A stretch of DNA of 29,590 bases from JBBQXK01 sp038251625 (lineage in GTDB: Bacteria > Pseudomonadota > Alphaproteobacteria > Rhodobacterales > Rhodobacteraceae): positions 1 to 29,590 of the forward strand of contig JBBSBE010000041.1 of NCBI GenBank assembly GCA_038251625.1, given 5' to 3'. The translations under genes and the position numbers were made by a program. Below the pieces are notes generated by a model. It searched no databases, was not told the DNA's origin, and saw only the letters and a list, made by a program, of their open reading frames with translations. The number at the start of each line of letters is the position of its first letter. The first letter of the stretch is position 1. Below, one piece after another: positions 23,424 through 29,590 of the stretch.

Positions 23424-23500
23424 ACTGCTCGATAGGTTTCTTGCCTGTATGAAACCTGCCTCAACGACTTAACGCCGGCTTCGTGCCGGCGTTTTTTTTT
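23424..23500 (+). ncRNA. Candidate small RNA (or bdhA leader/attenuator), about 77 nt
   Basis: Between a good promoter and a strong intrinsic terminator lies a compact transcript. It has a first stem AGGTTTC/GAAACCT (23434-23440 with 23451-23457) with loop TTGCCTGTAT, a single-stranded pyrimidine-rich GCCTCAACGACTT, and the terminator stem. This layout is that of a bacterial trans-acting small RNA. An alternative is a leader: a seven-codon frame (MKPASTT, ATG 23449, stop 23470-23472) ends at the terminator, and bdhA begins 95 bp later on the same strand. I do not recognise a named family. Confidence 0.55.
23471..23500 (+). terminator. Strong Rho-independent terminator
   Basis: AACGCCGGC (23471-23479) and GCCGGCGTT (23485-23493) form a nine-base-pair stem with loop TTCGT, followed by a run of nine T (23492-23500). 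It ends transcripts reading rightwards, before bdhA. Confidence 0.93.
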
Positions 23501-23566
23501 GCTCCGTCGGTCCGCCCGATGATGTGATCCAAGCCCCTGTTTCCTTCGCTGCGCTGCCATGACACG

Positions 23567-23584
23567 ATGCTGCAAATGCAGCAT
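23567..23584. promoter_or_regulatory. TGC-rich palindrome, PhaR-type operator candidate
   Basis: ATGCTGCA, two bases, TGCAGCAT: an eight-base perfect inverted repeat that includes CTGC-N4-GCAG. It abuts the bdhA ribosome site GGAGGA (23585-23590). From memory, PhaR, the PHB-responsive repressor of Paracoccus and Rhodobacter, binds CTGC-N3/4-GCAG type sites before phasin and PHB genes. Placement before a 3-hydroxybutyrate dehydrogenase fits, but binding is inference. Confidence 0.5.
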
Positions 23585-23595
23585 GGAGGATAGAC

Positions 23596-24369
23596 ATGAC
23601 GCTTTCAGGAAAACGGGCGATCGTGACCGGATCAAATTCGGGAATCGGTCTTGGAATCGCCGAAGAACTGGCACGCGCAGGCGCCGACGTCGTGCTGAAT
23701 TCGTTCACCGACCGCGCCGAAGACCATGATCTGGCTGCAAAGCTGGCCAAGGAACACGGCGTGACCGTGCGCTACATCGCCGCCGACATGTCCAAGGGTG
23801 ATGATTGCCGCCGCCTGATCGGGGCGGCGGGCGGTTGCGATATCCTTGTGAACAACGCAGGGATCCAGCACGTGGCCGCGATCGAGGATTTTCCGGTCGC
23901 GAAATGGGACCAGATCATTGCGATCAACCTGTCCTCCGCCTTCCACACCACGGCGGCCGCCTTGCCGGGGATGAAGGAAAAGGGCTGGGGCCGTATCGTC
24001 AACATCGCCTCCGCGCACGGCCTGACCGCCTCGCCCTTCAAGGGCGCCTATGTGGCGGCCAAGCACGGCGTCGTGGGCTTCACCAAGGTCACCGCGCTCG
24101 AAGTGGCGGGCAAGGGCATCACCGCCAATGCGATCTGCCCCGGTTACGTCCTCACGCCGCTTGTCGAGGCGCAGATCCCCGACCAGATGAAAACCCACGA
24201 CATGGACCGCGAAACCGTGATCCGCGAAGTGATGCTGGATCGCCAGCCGTCCAAGGAATTCGCCACCGTCGAACAGATCGGCGGCACCACCGTCTTTCTC
24301 TGCTCGCCCGCCGCAGATCAGATCACAGGCACCACGATCAGCGTCGATGGCGGCTGGACCGCGCTGTGA
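23596..24369 (+). CDS. bdhA: 3-hydroxybutyrate dehydrogenase
   Basis: A 257-residue classical short-chain dehydrogenase that interconverts D-3-hydroxybutyrate and acetoacetate with NAD(H), the last step in use of PHB monomers. The cofactor motif TGSNSGIG is at 11-18, NNAG at 86-89, and the catalytic S139, Y152 and K156 (NIASAHGL, GAYVAAKHG) are present. The bdh-specific features IQHVAAIEDFP and CPGYVLTPLVEAQIPDQ are clear. ATG 23596 has GGAGGA five bases upstream. It heads a three-gene unit: its TGA overlaps the GTG of the pentapeptide-repeat gene by 4 bp (GTGA). A palindrome directly before the ribosome site may be an operator. Confidence 0.95.
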   Translation: MTLSGKRAIVTGSNSGIGLGIAEELARAGADVVLNSFTDRAEDHDLAAKLAKEHGVTVRYIAADMSKGDDCRRLIGAAGGCDILVNNAGIQHVAAIEDFPVAKWDQIIAINLSSAFHTTAAALPGMKEKGWGRIVNIASAHGLTASPFKGAYVAAKHGVVGFTKVTALEVAGKGITANAICPGYVLTPLVEAQIPDQMKTHDMDRETVIREVMLDRQPSKEFATVEQIGGTTVFLCSPAADQITGTTISVDGGWTAL

Positions 24370-24695
24370 CCGGGGCGTCAGCGACCGGGGCCGACCGGCT
24401 GGATATTGCCGACCGCGATCTTGCCGGATCGCGGCTCGCCCGGGTGGACCTGTCGCACAGTACCCTGTGCGACGTGAAGATGCGCGCCACGGTGATCGAA
24501 GATGCCGATGCCACCGGTCTGGCGATACGAAATGCCAACCTTGCGGGGCTCAGCTTGCAGGATGTGAACCTCAGCGGTGCCACCATCGCGACATCGAACC
24601 TCACCGGCCTGTCGATCCGCGATGCAAATCTTGCGGGGATGACGATCGACGGCATCCTCGTCACCGATCTTCTGGCAAGGTGGCAGACCCCATGA
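24366..24695 (+). CDS. Pentapeptide-repeat protein
   Basis: A 109-residue protein made almost wholly of pentapeptide repeats. From residue 12 to 96 there are 17 five-residue units in unbroken register (for example RDLAG, VDLSH, LAIRN, ANLAG, VNLSG, SNLTG, ANLAG), enough for about four coils of a square beta-helix. There is no signal peptide or membrane helix. The start is GTG 24366, overlapping the bdhA stop (GTGA), and the TGA overlaps the patatin ATG (ATGA), so all three should be translated together. The function is unknown; a scaffold or inhibitor for a neighbour enzyme is conceivable. Base composition matches the neighbours. Confidence 0.85.
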   Translation: MTGASATGADRLDIADRDLAGSRLARVDLSHSTLCDVKMRATVIEDADATGLAIRNANLAGLSLQDVNLSGATIATSNLTGLSIRDANLAGMTIDGILVTDLLARWQTP

Positions 24696-25708
24696 CCACC
24701 CGTATCTCACTGGCGCTGCAAGGGGGCGGTGCGCATGGCGCCTTTACCTGGGGCGTGCTCGACCGCCTGCTGGAGGAAGAGGATATCGAGATTGCCGCGA
24801 TGTCGGGCACCTCTGCCGGCGCACTGAACGGGGCCGCGCTGAAGCAGGGCCTGCTGACCGGCGGGCGGAAGGGTGCGCGCGAAAGCCTAGATACGCTCTG
24901 GCGGCAGGTCGCGCGGGTGGGCGATCTGCGCATGGCCGGATGGGTCCGCGCCTCCGCCCCCTACATCACCGCCTGGACCGACGCGTGGGAGGCTGCGGTC
25001 CCCTTTTCCCCCATGGGCATCGCCGCACAGCTTGTCTCGCCCTACGCCATGGGCGAATTCTGGCAAAACCCCCTCGAACCCGTGGTCCGCCGCCTCGATT
25101 TCACCCATGTCTGCAGCACGCAAGGGCCAGAGCTTTATGTCGCCGCCACCAACGTGCGCTCGGGCAAGGTCAAGGTCTTCAGCGGTGACGCGATCACGCC
25201 CCTCGCGCTGATGGCATCCGCCTGCCTGCCCACCGTCTTCCAGGCCGTCGAAATCGACGGCGAGGCGTATTGGGACGGCGGCTATTCGGCCAATCCGGCC
25301 CTTTTTCCGCTTTATGCACAGAACCTTCCCGATGACCTTGTGATCGTGCAGGTCAACCCGATCCGGCGCGAACGCCTGCCCGAATCCCCCGTCGAGATTC
25401 AGGATCGCATCAACGAGATCGGCTTCAACGCGCCGCTGCTGCGCGACCTTCGTGCCATCGCCTTCGTTCACCGCCTGATCGCCGAAGGGCGGATGCCGGA
25501 CGGCGCGATGAAGAACGTGCGCCCCCACATGATCTCGGACGACGCGCTGATGAACAGCCTTTCGGCCTCGTCGAAACTGCTGCCATCGCCTTACCTGATC
25601 TTCCGCCTGCGCGCTGCGGGCCGCAAGGCCGCGGCCGGATTCCTCAAGGCGCACGGCGCAAAGCTCGGCCACACGGCCAGCCTCGATCTTGTCGAACTCT
25701 ATAACTGA
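24692..25708 (+). CDS. Patatin-like phospholipase/esterase family protein
   Basis: A 338-residue patatin-fold hydrolase with a Ser-Asp dyad. The oxyanion-hole GGGAHGAF is at 11-18, the nucleophile S41 lies in GTSAG (MSGTSAGALNG), and the catalytic Asp is D195 in WDGGYSANP. It is a lipid acyl hydrolase or esterase; its place in an operon with 3-hydroxybutyrate dehydrogenase suggests action in PHB or 3-hydroxyacyl ester turnover, but this is inference. No export signal is seen. The ATG overlaps the stop of the pentapeptide-repeat gene by 4 bp. Its stop abuts that of the convergent DUF502 gene. Confidence 0.93.
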   Translation: MTTRISLALQGGGAHGAFTWGVLDRLLEEEDIEIAAMSGTSAGALNGAALKQGLLTGGRKGARESLDTLWRQVARVGDLRMAGWVRASAPYITAWTDAWEAAVPFSPMGIAAQLVSPYAMGEFWQNPLEPVVRRLDFTHVCSTQGPELYVAATNVRSGKVKVFSGDAITPLALMASACLPTVFQAVEIDGEAYWDGGYSANPALFPLYAQNLPDDLVIVQVNPIRRERLPESPVEIQDRINEIGFNAPLLRDLRAIAFVHRLIAEGRMPDGAMKNVRPHMISDDALMNSLSASSKLLPSPYLIFRLRAAGRKAAAGFLKAHGAKLGHTASLDLVELYN

Positions 25709-26407
25709 CTATTCCGCCGCCCGCGCCGGGGCTTCCACCAATTCCTGATCCTTGGGATAGACAAGCCCGGCCGAGATGATCAGCTTCGCCGCATCCTCGA
25801 TCTTCATGTCCAGCATCCGCACATCCCGCGCGGGCACGTAAAGCAGAAAGCCCGATGTCGGGTTCGGCGTCGTCGGCAGAAACACCGACAGGATCTCGTC
25901 CCCCGGCGGAAACCGCGCCGCGATCTCACCCTTGGCGCGGGTCGAGATGAAGCCGATGGCCCAGATCCCCTCCTTGGGGTATTCCACCAGACAGGCACGC
26001 TCGAAATTCTGGTCGGTCTGGGCAAACACCGTCTCGGCGATCTGCTTCAAGCCATTGTAGATCGACCGCACGATGGGCATCCGGTCCACCAGACCCTCGG
26101 CCCACCGCAGGAAACTCCGCCCGATCAGCCCCTTGGCGATCCAGCCCACCAGAATGGAGAACAGCAAGAACACCACCAGCCCGACGCCGCGCACGTTATA
26201 GCTGGCCTCGGGGCCAAACCAACGCTTGAACAGCACCTCGGGATGATAGGCAGACGGGATGAACGGCAGCACCCAGCTGTCGATCCACCCCGTGACCGTC
26301 CATATCAGATAAATCGTCAGGCCGATGGGCAGAATCACCACCAGCCCCGTCAGGAAACTGGCGCGCAGGCTGCCGACGAAACTGCGGCGATGGGGGTGTT
26401 GGCTCAT
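25709..26407 (-). CDS. DUF502 family membrane protein
   Basis: A 232-residue inner-membrane protein of the DUF502 family. Two long hydrophobic helices are at about 16-42 (FLTGLVVILPIGLTIYLIW) and 74-96. Family motifs are VDRMPIVRSIYNGLKQIAETVF, a following FERACLVEYPKEGIWAIGFIS, and FLPTTPNPTSGFLLYVP. The function is unknown. ATG 26407 has GGAGGAG seven bases upstream. It follows psuG by 75 bp on the same strand and could share its transcript, though its strong ribosome site and usual solitary occurrence suggest independence. Confidence 0.9.
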   Translation of the reverse strand: MSQHPHRRSFVGSLRASFLTGLVVILPIGLTIYLIWTVTGWIDSWVLPFIPSAYHPEVLFKRWFGPEASYNVRGVGLVVFLLFSILVGWIAKGLIGRSFLRWAEGLVDRMPIVRSIYNGLKQIAETVFAQTDQNFERACLVEYPKEGIWAIGFISTRAKGEIAARFPPGDEILSVFLPTTPNPTSGFLLYVPARDVRMLDMKIEDAAKLIISAGLVYPKDQELVEAPARAAE

Positions 26408-26482
26408 GCGGCTCCTCCGATTGCGGTTATGTAGGAGGGCCGTGCCCGGCGCACAATGGAATTCGCCCCCTAAACCGGCAGG

Positions 26483-27424
26483 CTAATGGCCGCCTGCCCG
26501 CATCCGCGCCAGTTCGCCCGCAATCGCGGCACCCAGCCGCGCATTGGCCCGCACAAGGGCTATGTTGGCCACCAGGGATCGCCCCTTTGTGATCTCGAAA
26601 ATCCGGCCCAGAAGGAACGGCGTCACGGCCTTCGCGGCAATTCCCTGCGCCTCTGCTTCGGCCAGCGCCGCCGCAATGGCAGGCCCGATCACAGCGGGCG
26701 CGATCTCGGCCTCCACCGGAATGGGGTTCGCCACCAACTGCCCCCCCGGCAGCCCCAGCCGCCCCCGCATCACATGCGCCGCCGCGATGGCCCCGGCACC
26801 ATCCATCCGCAGCGGCGCGCGCAATCCGCTTGAGCGTGACCAAAAGGCGGGAAAGTCATCCTGACCAAAGGCAATGACCGGCACGCCAAGGGTTTCCAGC
26901 ACCTCCAGCGTTTTGGGCAGATCAAGGATCGCCTTCGCCCCTGCCGCGACCACCGTCACGGCGGTTTCCGAAAGTTCCCGCAGGTCGGCCGAAATGTCGA
27001 AGCTTTCGGCCGCACCCCGATGCACCCCGCCGATGCCCCCGGTCGCAAAGACCTCGATCCCCGCAAGCCGCGCGCAGATCATCGTGGCCGCAACCGTCGT
27101 GGCGCCGATGCCCCCGGTGGCAAGGCACGCCGCCAGATCCGCGCGCGACAGTTTCGCCACATCGCGGGCCTGTCCCAAAGCCTCCAGATCGGCGTCGCCC
27201 AATCCAATACGGATCGCGCCCTCCATCACGGCGATGGTTGCTGGCACGGCACCGCCCGCGCGCACCTCATCCTCGACCGCCCGCGCAGTCTCTACATTCT
27301 GGGGCCAGGGCATCCCATGGGTGATGATCGTGGATTCAAGCGCCACGACCGGCCCGCCGCCCCGCAGGGCCTGCACCACTTCTGGCGACAGAACCATCGG
27401 AACCGCCTGATTGTTCACACTCAC
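26483..27424 (-). CDS. psuG: Pseudouridine-5'-phosphate glycosidase
   Basis: A 313-residue enzyme that splits pseudouridine 5'-phosphate into uracil and ribose 5-phosphate. Signatures are VVALESTIITHGMPWPQN, VPATIAVMEGAIRIGL, the TGGIGATTVAATM and FATGGIGGVHRGA glycine loops and GQDDFPAFWSRSSG. The GTG start (27424) overlaps the psuK stop (GTGA), so the two are translationally coupled. With PsuK it forms the complete two-step route for pseudouridine from RNA turnover. Confidence 0.95.
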   Translation of the reverse strand: MSVNNQAVPMVLSPEVVQALRGGGPVVALESTIITHGMPWPQNVETARAVEDEVRAGGAVPATIAVMEGAIRIGLGDADLEALGQARDVAKLSRADLAACLATGGIGATTVAATMICARLAGIEVFATGGIGGVHRGAAESFDISADLRELSETAVTVVAAGAKAILDLPKTLEVLETLGVPVIAFGQDDFPAFWSRSSGLRAPLRMDGAGAIAAAHVMRGRLGLPGGQLVANPIPVEAEIAPAVIGPAIAAALAEAEAQGIAAKAVTPFLLGRIFEITKGRSLVANIALVRANARLGAAIAGELARMRAGGH

Positions 27425-28311
27425 GATCCAATCTCCCCCGATACATGCTCTGCCGCTGCCCGAACCGCCGACGCCAGCGCCGCCGCACGGTCCGCCCCGC
27501 GCCGCTCTGCCACCAGATGCGCGGCCATGAAGGCATCCCCCGCACCGGTCACCCGCGCGACCATCACCGGGGGAGGGGTGTCCACGATCACGCCCCCCCC
27601 CGCCAGCGCATCCGCGCAGGGCTTCCCGCCATCCGTTACCACCACCCGCCGCGCCCCGCGCGCGATCAGCGCCTCTGCCGCCGCCTGCGCCGTGGCGGCT
27701 TCGCTGCGTGCCAGCAGGTTCGCCTCTTCCCGGTTCACATACAGCGTAACCCCGGGATGCCCGATCAGCGGCATCAACCGCTCGGCCTTGCCGGGGCTCG
27801 CGGGCGCCACGCGCAGGTCGGCGGCGGCAAAAAGGGGCGAGGCGGCAATCCCCGCCAACAGCGCCTCGGTCAGGTTGCCGTCCAGCGCGATGGGGCCGCC
27901 CCAGGGCGCCCGCGCCGATCCCAGCCGCCCGTCGCCAAGCGGCCGCAGCACCTTGTCGCCCGCAGCCTCCAGCGAATGCGCATCCGCAATCGCCGCGATC
28001 AGCCCGTTGGCCCCCTCGACAGCCATGTACCTGTCAGTCGGCAGATCGTCCGAGCGGTAAATATGTTCAGTCAACAACCCCATGCGCGCCGCCGTGGCCA
28101 CCAGTTCATCACCTTCCGCATCCCGCCCGATGGCCGTCAGCAGGGCAGGGGTCAGCCCGAACCGCCGCAGCGTCATCGCGATGTTCATCGCCACGCCGCC
28201 CGGCACCCGCACGATCCGCCCCGGCACGTCCGATCCGATCCGCAGCGCGGCAGGCGCGCGCCCGATGATGTCCCACAGGACCGAACCGATGCAAAGGATG
28301 TCAGGCGCCAT
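27421..28311 (-). CDS. psuK: Pseudouridine kinase, PfkB family
   Basis: A 296-residue ribokinase-fold sugar/nucleoside kinase. It starts MAPDILCIGSVLWDIIGRAP, has the substrate-side GGVAMNIAMTLRRFG and the C-terminal PfkB signature VTGAGDAFMAAHL with the catalytic Asp in GAGD. Position directly before psuG with a GTGA overlap identifies pseudouridine as the substrate. ATG 28311 has AGGA eight bases upstream and is preferred to a longer frame. A perfect TTGACA box lies at 28369-28364 upstream, though the matching -10 is poor. Confidence 0.9.
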   Translation of the reverse strand: MAPDILCIGSVLWDIIGRAPAALRIGSDVPGRIVRVPGGVAMNIAMTLRRFGLTPALLTAIGRDAEGDELVATAARMGLLTEHIYRSDDLPTDRYMAVEGANGLIAAIADAHSLEAAGDKVLRPLGDGRLGSARAPWGGPIALDGNLTEALLAGIAASPLFAAADLRVAPASPGKAERLMPLIGHPGVTLYVNREEANLLARSEAATAQAAAEALIARGARRVVVTDGGKPCADALAGGGVIVDTPPPVMVARVTGAGDAFMAAHLVAERRGADRAAALASAVRAAAEHVSGEIGS

Positions 28312-28362
28312 GGTGCAATCCTGCAAAACAATCGCAGCCACAAAAGATAAAAGAAAAAGGAT

Positions 28363-28391
28363 TTGTCAACATTGCGTGCGGGTGGCATTAT
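28363..28391 (+). promoter_or_regulatory. Candidate DUF1330 gene promoter, back to back with psuK
   Basis: TTGTCA (28363-28368), 17 bp, CATTAT (28386-28391) on the plus strand; five and four of six consensus bases. The same bases read on the minus strand give TTGACA (28369-28364) pointing to psuK, so two divergent -35 boxes overlap. Confidence 0.5.
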
Positions 28392-28457
28392 TCGCCCCAT
28401 GGTTGCATTCTTGGGGGGATGCCGTCTGCAGGTTTTGCAAAGGTACAAGGTAGAATG

Positions 28458-28832
28458 ATGTCCACGCACGCAAGGATCCTGCCCGACGCACGCCCCGTCC
28501 CCGGACCGAACGGAAATTCGCCGCCCAGACGCGGGTACTGGATCGCAGAGATCGAGGTTCTCGATCCCGTGCGCTATCACCAATACGTCGAAGCCATGAT
28601 CGAGGTGCTCGATACGCTTGGCGCAGAACTTCTGTTACGCACGCCCAAGGCGCCGCAGCCCGACAACCAAATGCGCACCGTGGTGATCGGATTTGACAGT
28701 TTCGTTGCAGCCCAGATCGGCTGGAACGATCCGGCCCTCAGAAAGGCCCGCGACATGTTCGCCGATGTCTGCCGCTATGACGTGCAGATCGTCGAGGGCG
28801 AAGATCTTGGCAGACCGTACGTTGCAGCTTAA
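28458..28832 (+). CDS. DUF1330 domain-containing protein
   Basis: A 124-residue protein. After about 20 variable residues it has the DUF1330 dimeric alpha/beta-barrel pattern: GYWIAEIEVLDPVRYHQYVEAM, then LGAELLLR, and VVIGFDSFVAAQIGWNDPALRKARDMF (quoted in parts), where F-D-S and W-x-x-P are the family's usual core residues. Function is unknown for the family. ATG 28458 is preferred to ATG 28455 for its seven-base distance from AAGG. The unit is monocistronic, divergent from psuK and followed by a 296-bp structured gap before rpsB. Confidence 0.85.
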   Translation: MSTHARILPDARPVPGPNGNSPPRRGYWIAEIEVLDPVRYHQYVEAMIEVLDTLGAELLLRTPKAPQPDNQMRTVVIGFDSFVAAQIGWNDPALRKARDMFADVCRYDVQIVEGEDLGRPYVAA

Positions 28833-28837
28833 CGCCC

Positions 28838-28877
28838 CGCGCGTCGGTACAGATGACCGACGCAAAACCGACGCGCG
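28838..28877. repeat. Competing inverted repeats after the DUF1330 gene
   Basis: CGCGCGTCGGT (28838-28848) can pair with ACCGACGCGCG (28867-28877), or its inner eight bases GCGTCGGT with a second copy ACCGACGC (28856-28863). The two hairpins exclude each other. No T-run follows directly, so it is not a standard terminator; a further stem CGGGG/AAAGG...CCTTT/CCCCG lies at 28934-28967. The rest of the 296-bp gap shows no gene. Confidence 0.6.
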
Positions 28878-28983
28878 CGGGACGGAAAACTGACGGCGTT
28901 TTTCGCTCAGGATCAAAAGGTTAACCCCCCAATCGGGGCGGACTGAAAGGTTTACGCCTTTTCCCCGTACCCCACCTTTCCGC

Positions 28984-29012
28984 TTGCGCCCACGCCACAC
29001 TTCCGCTAGATG
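28984..29012 (+). promoter_or_regulatory. Candidate rpsB promoter
   Basis: TTGCGC (28984-28989), 17 bp, TAGATG (29007-29012). Four and three of six consensus bases match. It would give an rpsB leader of about 110 nt. Confidence 0.35.
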
Positions 29013-29018
29013 CGCGCC

Positions 29019-29128
29019 ACTTCACAGGCTAGGTGCGGGCCGATCGGGGGAGACATCCCCGACGGTCCACCGGTTGGGGGAAACCCTGAATCACCTTGCC
29101 GAGGCGCAAACCGGAAAGGAATTTGGAC
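29019..29128 (+). promoter_or_regulatory. Structured rpsB leader
   Basis: The presumed 5' untranslated region holds hairpins TCGGGG-GAGACAT-CCCCGA (29044-29062) and CGGT-CC-ACCG (29063-29072), then GGGGGAAACCCT before the ribosome site AAAGGA. In other bacteria S2 represses its own rpsB mRNA through the leader; a like role here is inference. Confidence 0.35.
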
Positions 29129-29590
29129 ATGGCGCTCCCCGAGTTTTCCATGCGTCAGCTGCTTGAAGCTGGCGTTCACTACGGCCACCAGACGCAACGC
29201 TGGAACCCCAAGATGGGCGAATACATCTATGGGGATCGCAACGGCATCCACATCATCGACCTGACGCAGACGGTGCCGATGCTGGACCAGGCGCTCAAGG
29301 TCGTGCGCGATACCGTCGCCAAGGGCGGCCGCATCCTCTTTGTCGGCACGAAGCGCCAGGCCCAGAAGGCAGTCGCGGAAGCTGCTGAAAAGTGTGCACA
29401 ATATTACATGAACCACCGCTGGCTCGGCGGCACGCTGACCAATTGGCAAACGGTGTCAAAGTCGATCCAGCGCCTCAAGCAGATCGACGAGCTGATGGCA
29501 AACGGTGCCGAAGGCCTGACCAAGAAAGAGCGTCTCAACATCGAGCGCGAGCAATCCAAGCTGCAGGCCAGCCTTGGCGGCATCCGCGAA
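29129..29590 (+). CDS. rpsB: 30S ribosomal protein S2, 3' end outside window
   Basis: The first 154 codons are present; the gene runs off the window. The N-terminus MALPEFSMRQLLEAGVHYGHQ, then WNPKMGEYIYGDRNGIHIIDL, FVGTKRQAQKAV and NHRWLGGTLTNWQTV, is unmistakably S2. S2 joins the 30S subunit late through S1 contacts. ATG 29129 has AAAGGA eight bases upstream. In most bacteria tsf follows. Confidence 0.97.
   Translation, partial: MALPEFSMRQLLEAGVHYGHQTQRWNPKMGEYIYGDRNGIHIIDLTQTVPMLDQALKVVRDTVAKGGRILFVGTKRQAQKAVAEAAEKCAQYYMNHRWLGGTLTNWQTVSKSIQRLKQIDELMANGAEGLTKKERLNIEREQSKLQASLGGIRE

Noticed and set aside
1..29590. CRISPR array, insertion sequence, prophage, toxin-antitoxin or defence island
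   Set aside because: No spaced direct repeats, transposase, integrase or defence-type domains were seen; the three tRNA genes have no attachment-site repeats or integrase beside them.

Overview
The window looks like a stretch of core chromosome from a GC-rich alphaproteobacterium, most probably a Rhodobacterales (Rhodobacter/Roseobacter-type) species. The evidence is the strong G/C third-position bias, the conserved minus-strand order yceD-rpmF-plsX-fabH-ihfA-merR-tRNA-Pro, a long two-domain dCTP deaminase, OlsB (ornithine lipids), and a 3-hydroxybutyrate dehydrogenase operon. I see no insertion sequence, integrase, phage module or CRISPR array, and no gene-free stretch longer than 300 bp. 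The best novelty candidates are therefore small elements and unusual operon arrangements rather than an accessory island.

Layout. 1-4.1 kb: a FecR-domain exported protein (5' end outside the window) converges on a CHASE2 adenylate cyclase; then a DUF4177 protein converging on a HisC-like aminotransferase. 4.1-5.4 kb: tRNA-Cys, a J-domain protein, BolA and a DUF2256 zinc-ribbon protein. 5.4-9.1 kb: photolyase/cryptochrome (coupled to DUF2256), a YqaA-family membrane protein coupled to DsbB, a zinc metallopeptidase and tRNA-Leu. 9.1-14.5 kb: dCTP deaminase, tRNA-Pro and the lipid/ribosome/nucleoid cluster merR, ihfA, fabH, plsX, rpmF, yceD. 14.6-17.7 kb: bamE, msrB, olsB, a peroxiredoxin and a divergent small AraC regulator. 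17.8-23.3 kb: five consecutive minus-strand genes, read as a YejA-like solute-binding protein, a 37-residue entericidin-type lipoprotein, an acyl/aryl-CoA ligase, a FrnE-like DsbA protein and a Bcr/CflA exporter. 23.4-25.7 kb: a probable unannotated small RNA or attenuator with promoter and strong terminator, then a translationally coupled operon of 3-hydroxybutyrate dehydrogenase, a pentapeptide-repeat protein and a patatin-like hydrolase. 25.7-28.3 kb: a DUF502 membrane protein and pseudouridine catabolism genes psuG and psuK. 28.4-29.6 kb: a DUF1330 protein and the start of rpsB (runs off the window).

How genes work together. plsX/fabH start phospholipid and fatty-acid synthesis and share a cluster with rpmF and yceD; olsB supplies an alternative membrane lipid; bamE serves the outer membrane. 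DsbB, the DsbA-like protein, MsrB, the peroxiredoxin and the photolyase form a scattered set of redox and damage functions. psuK phosphorylates pseudouridine and psuG splits the product. The bdhA operon fits polyhydroxybutyrate/3-hydroxybutyrate use, and a CTGC-N4-GCAG palindrome just before bdhA resembles the operator type described for the PHB regulator PhaR. All functional calls rest on reading motifs by eye; no database search was possible.
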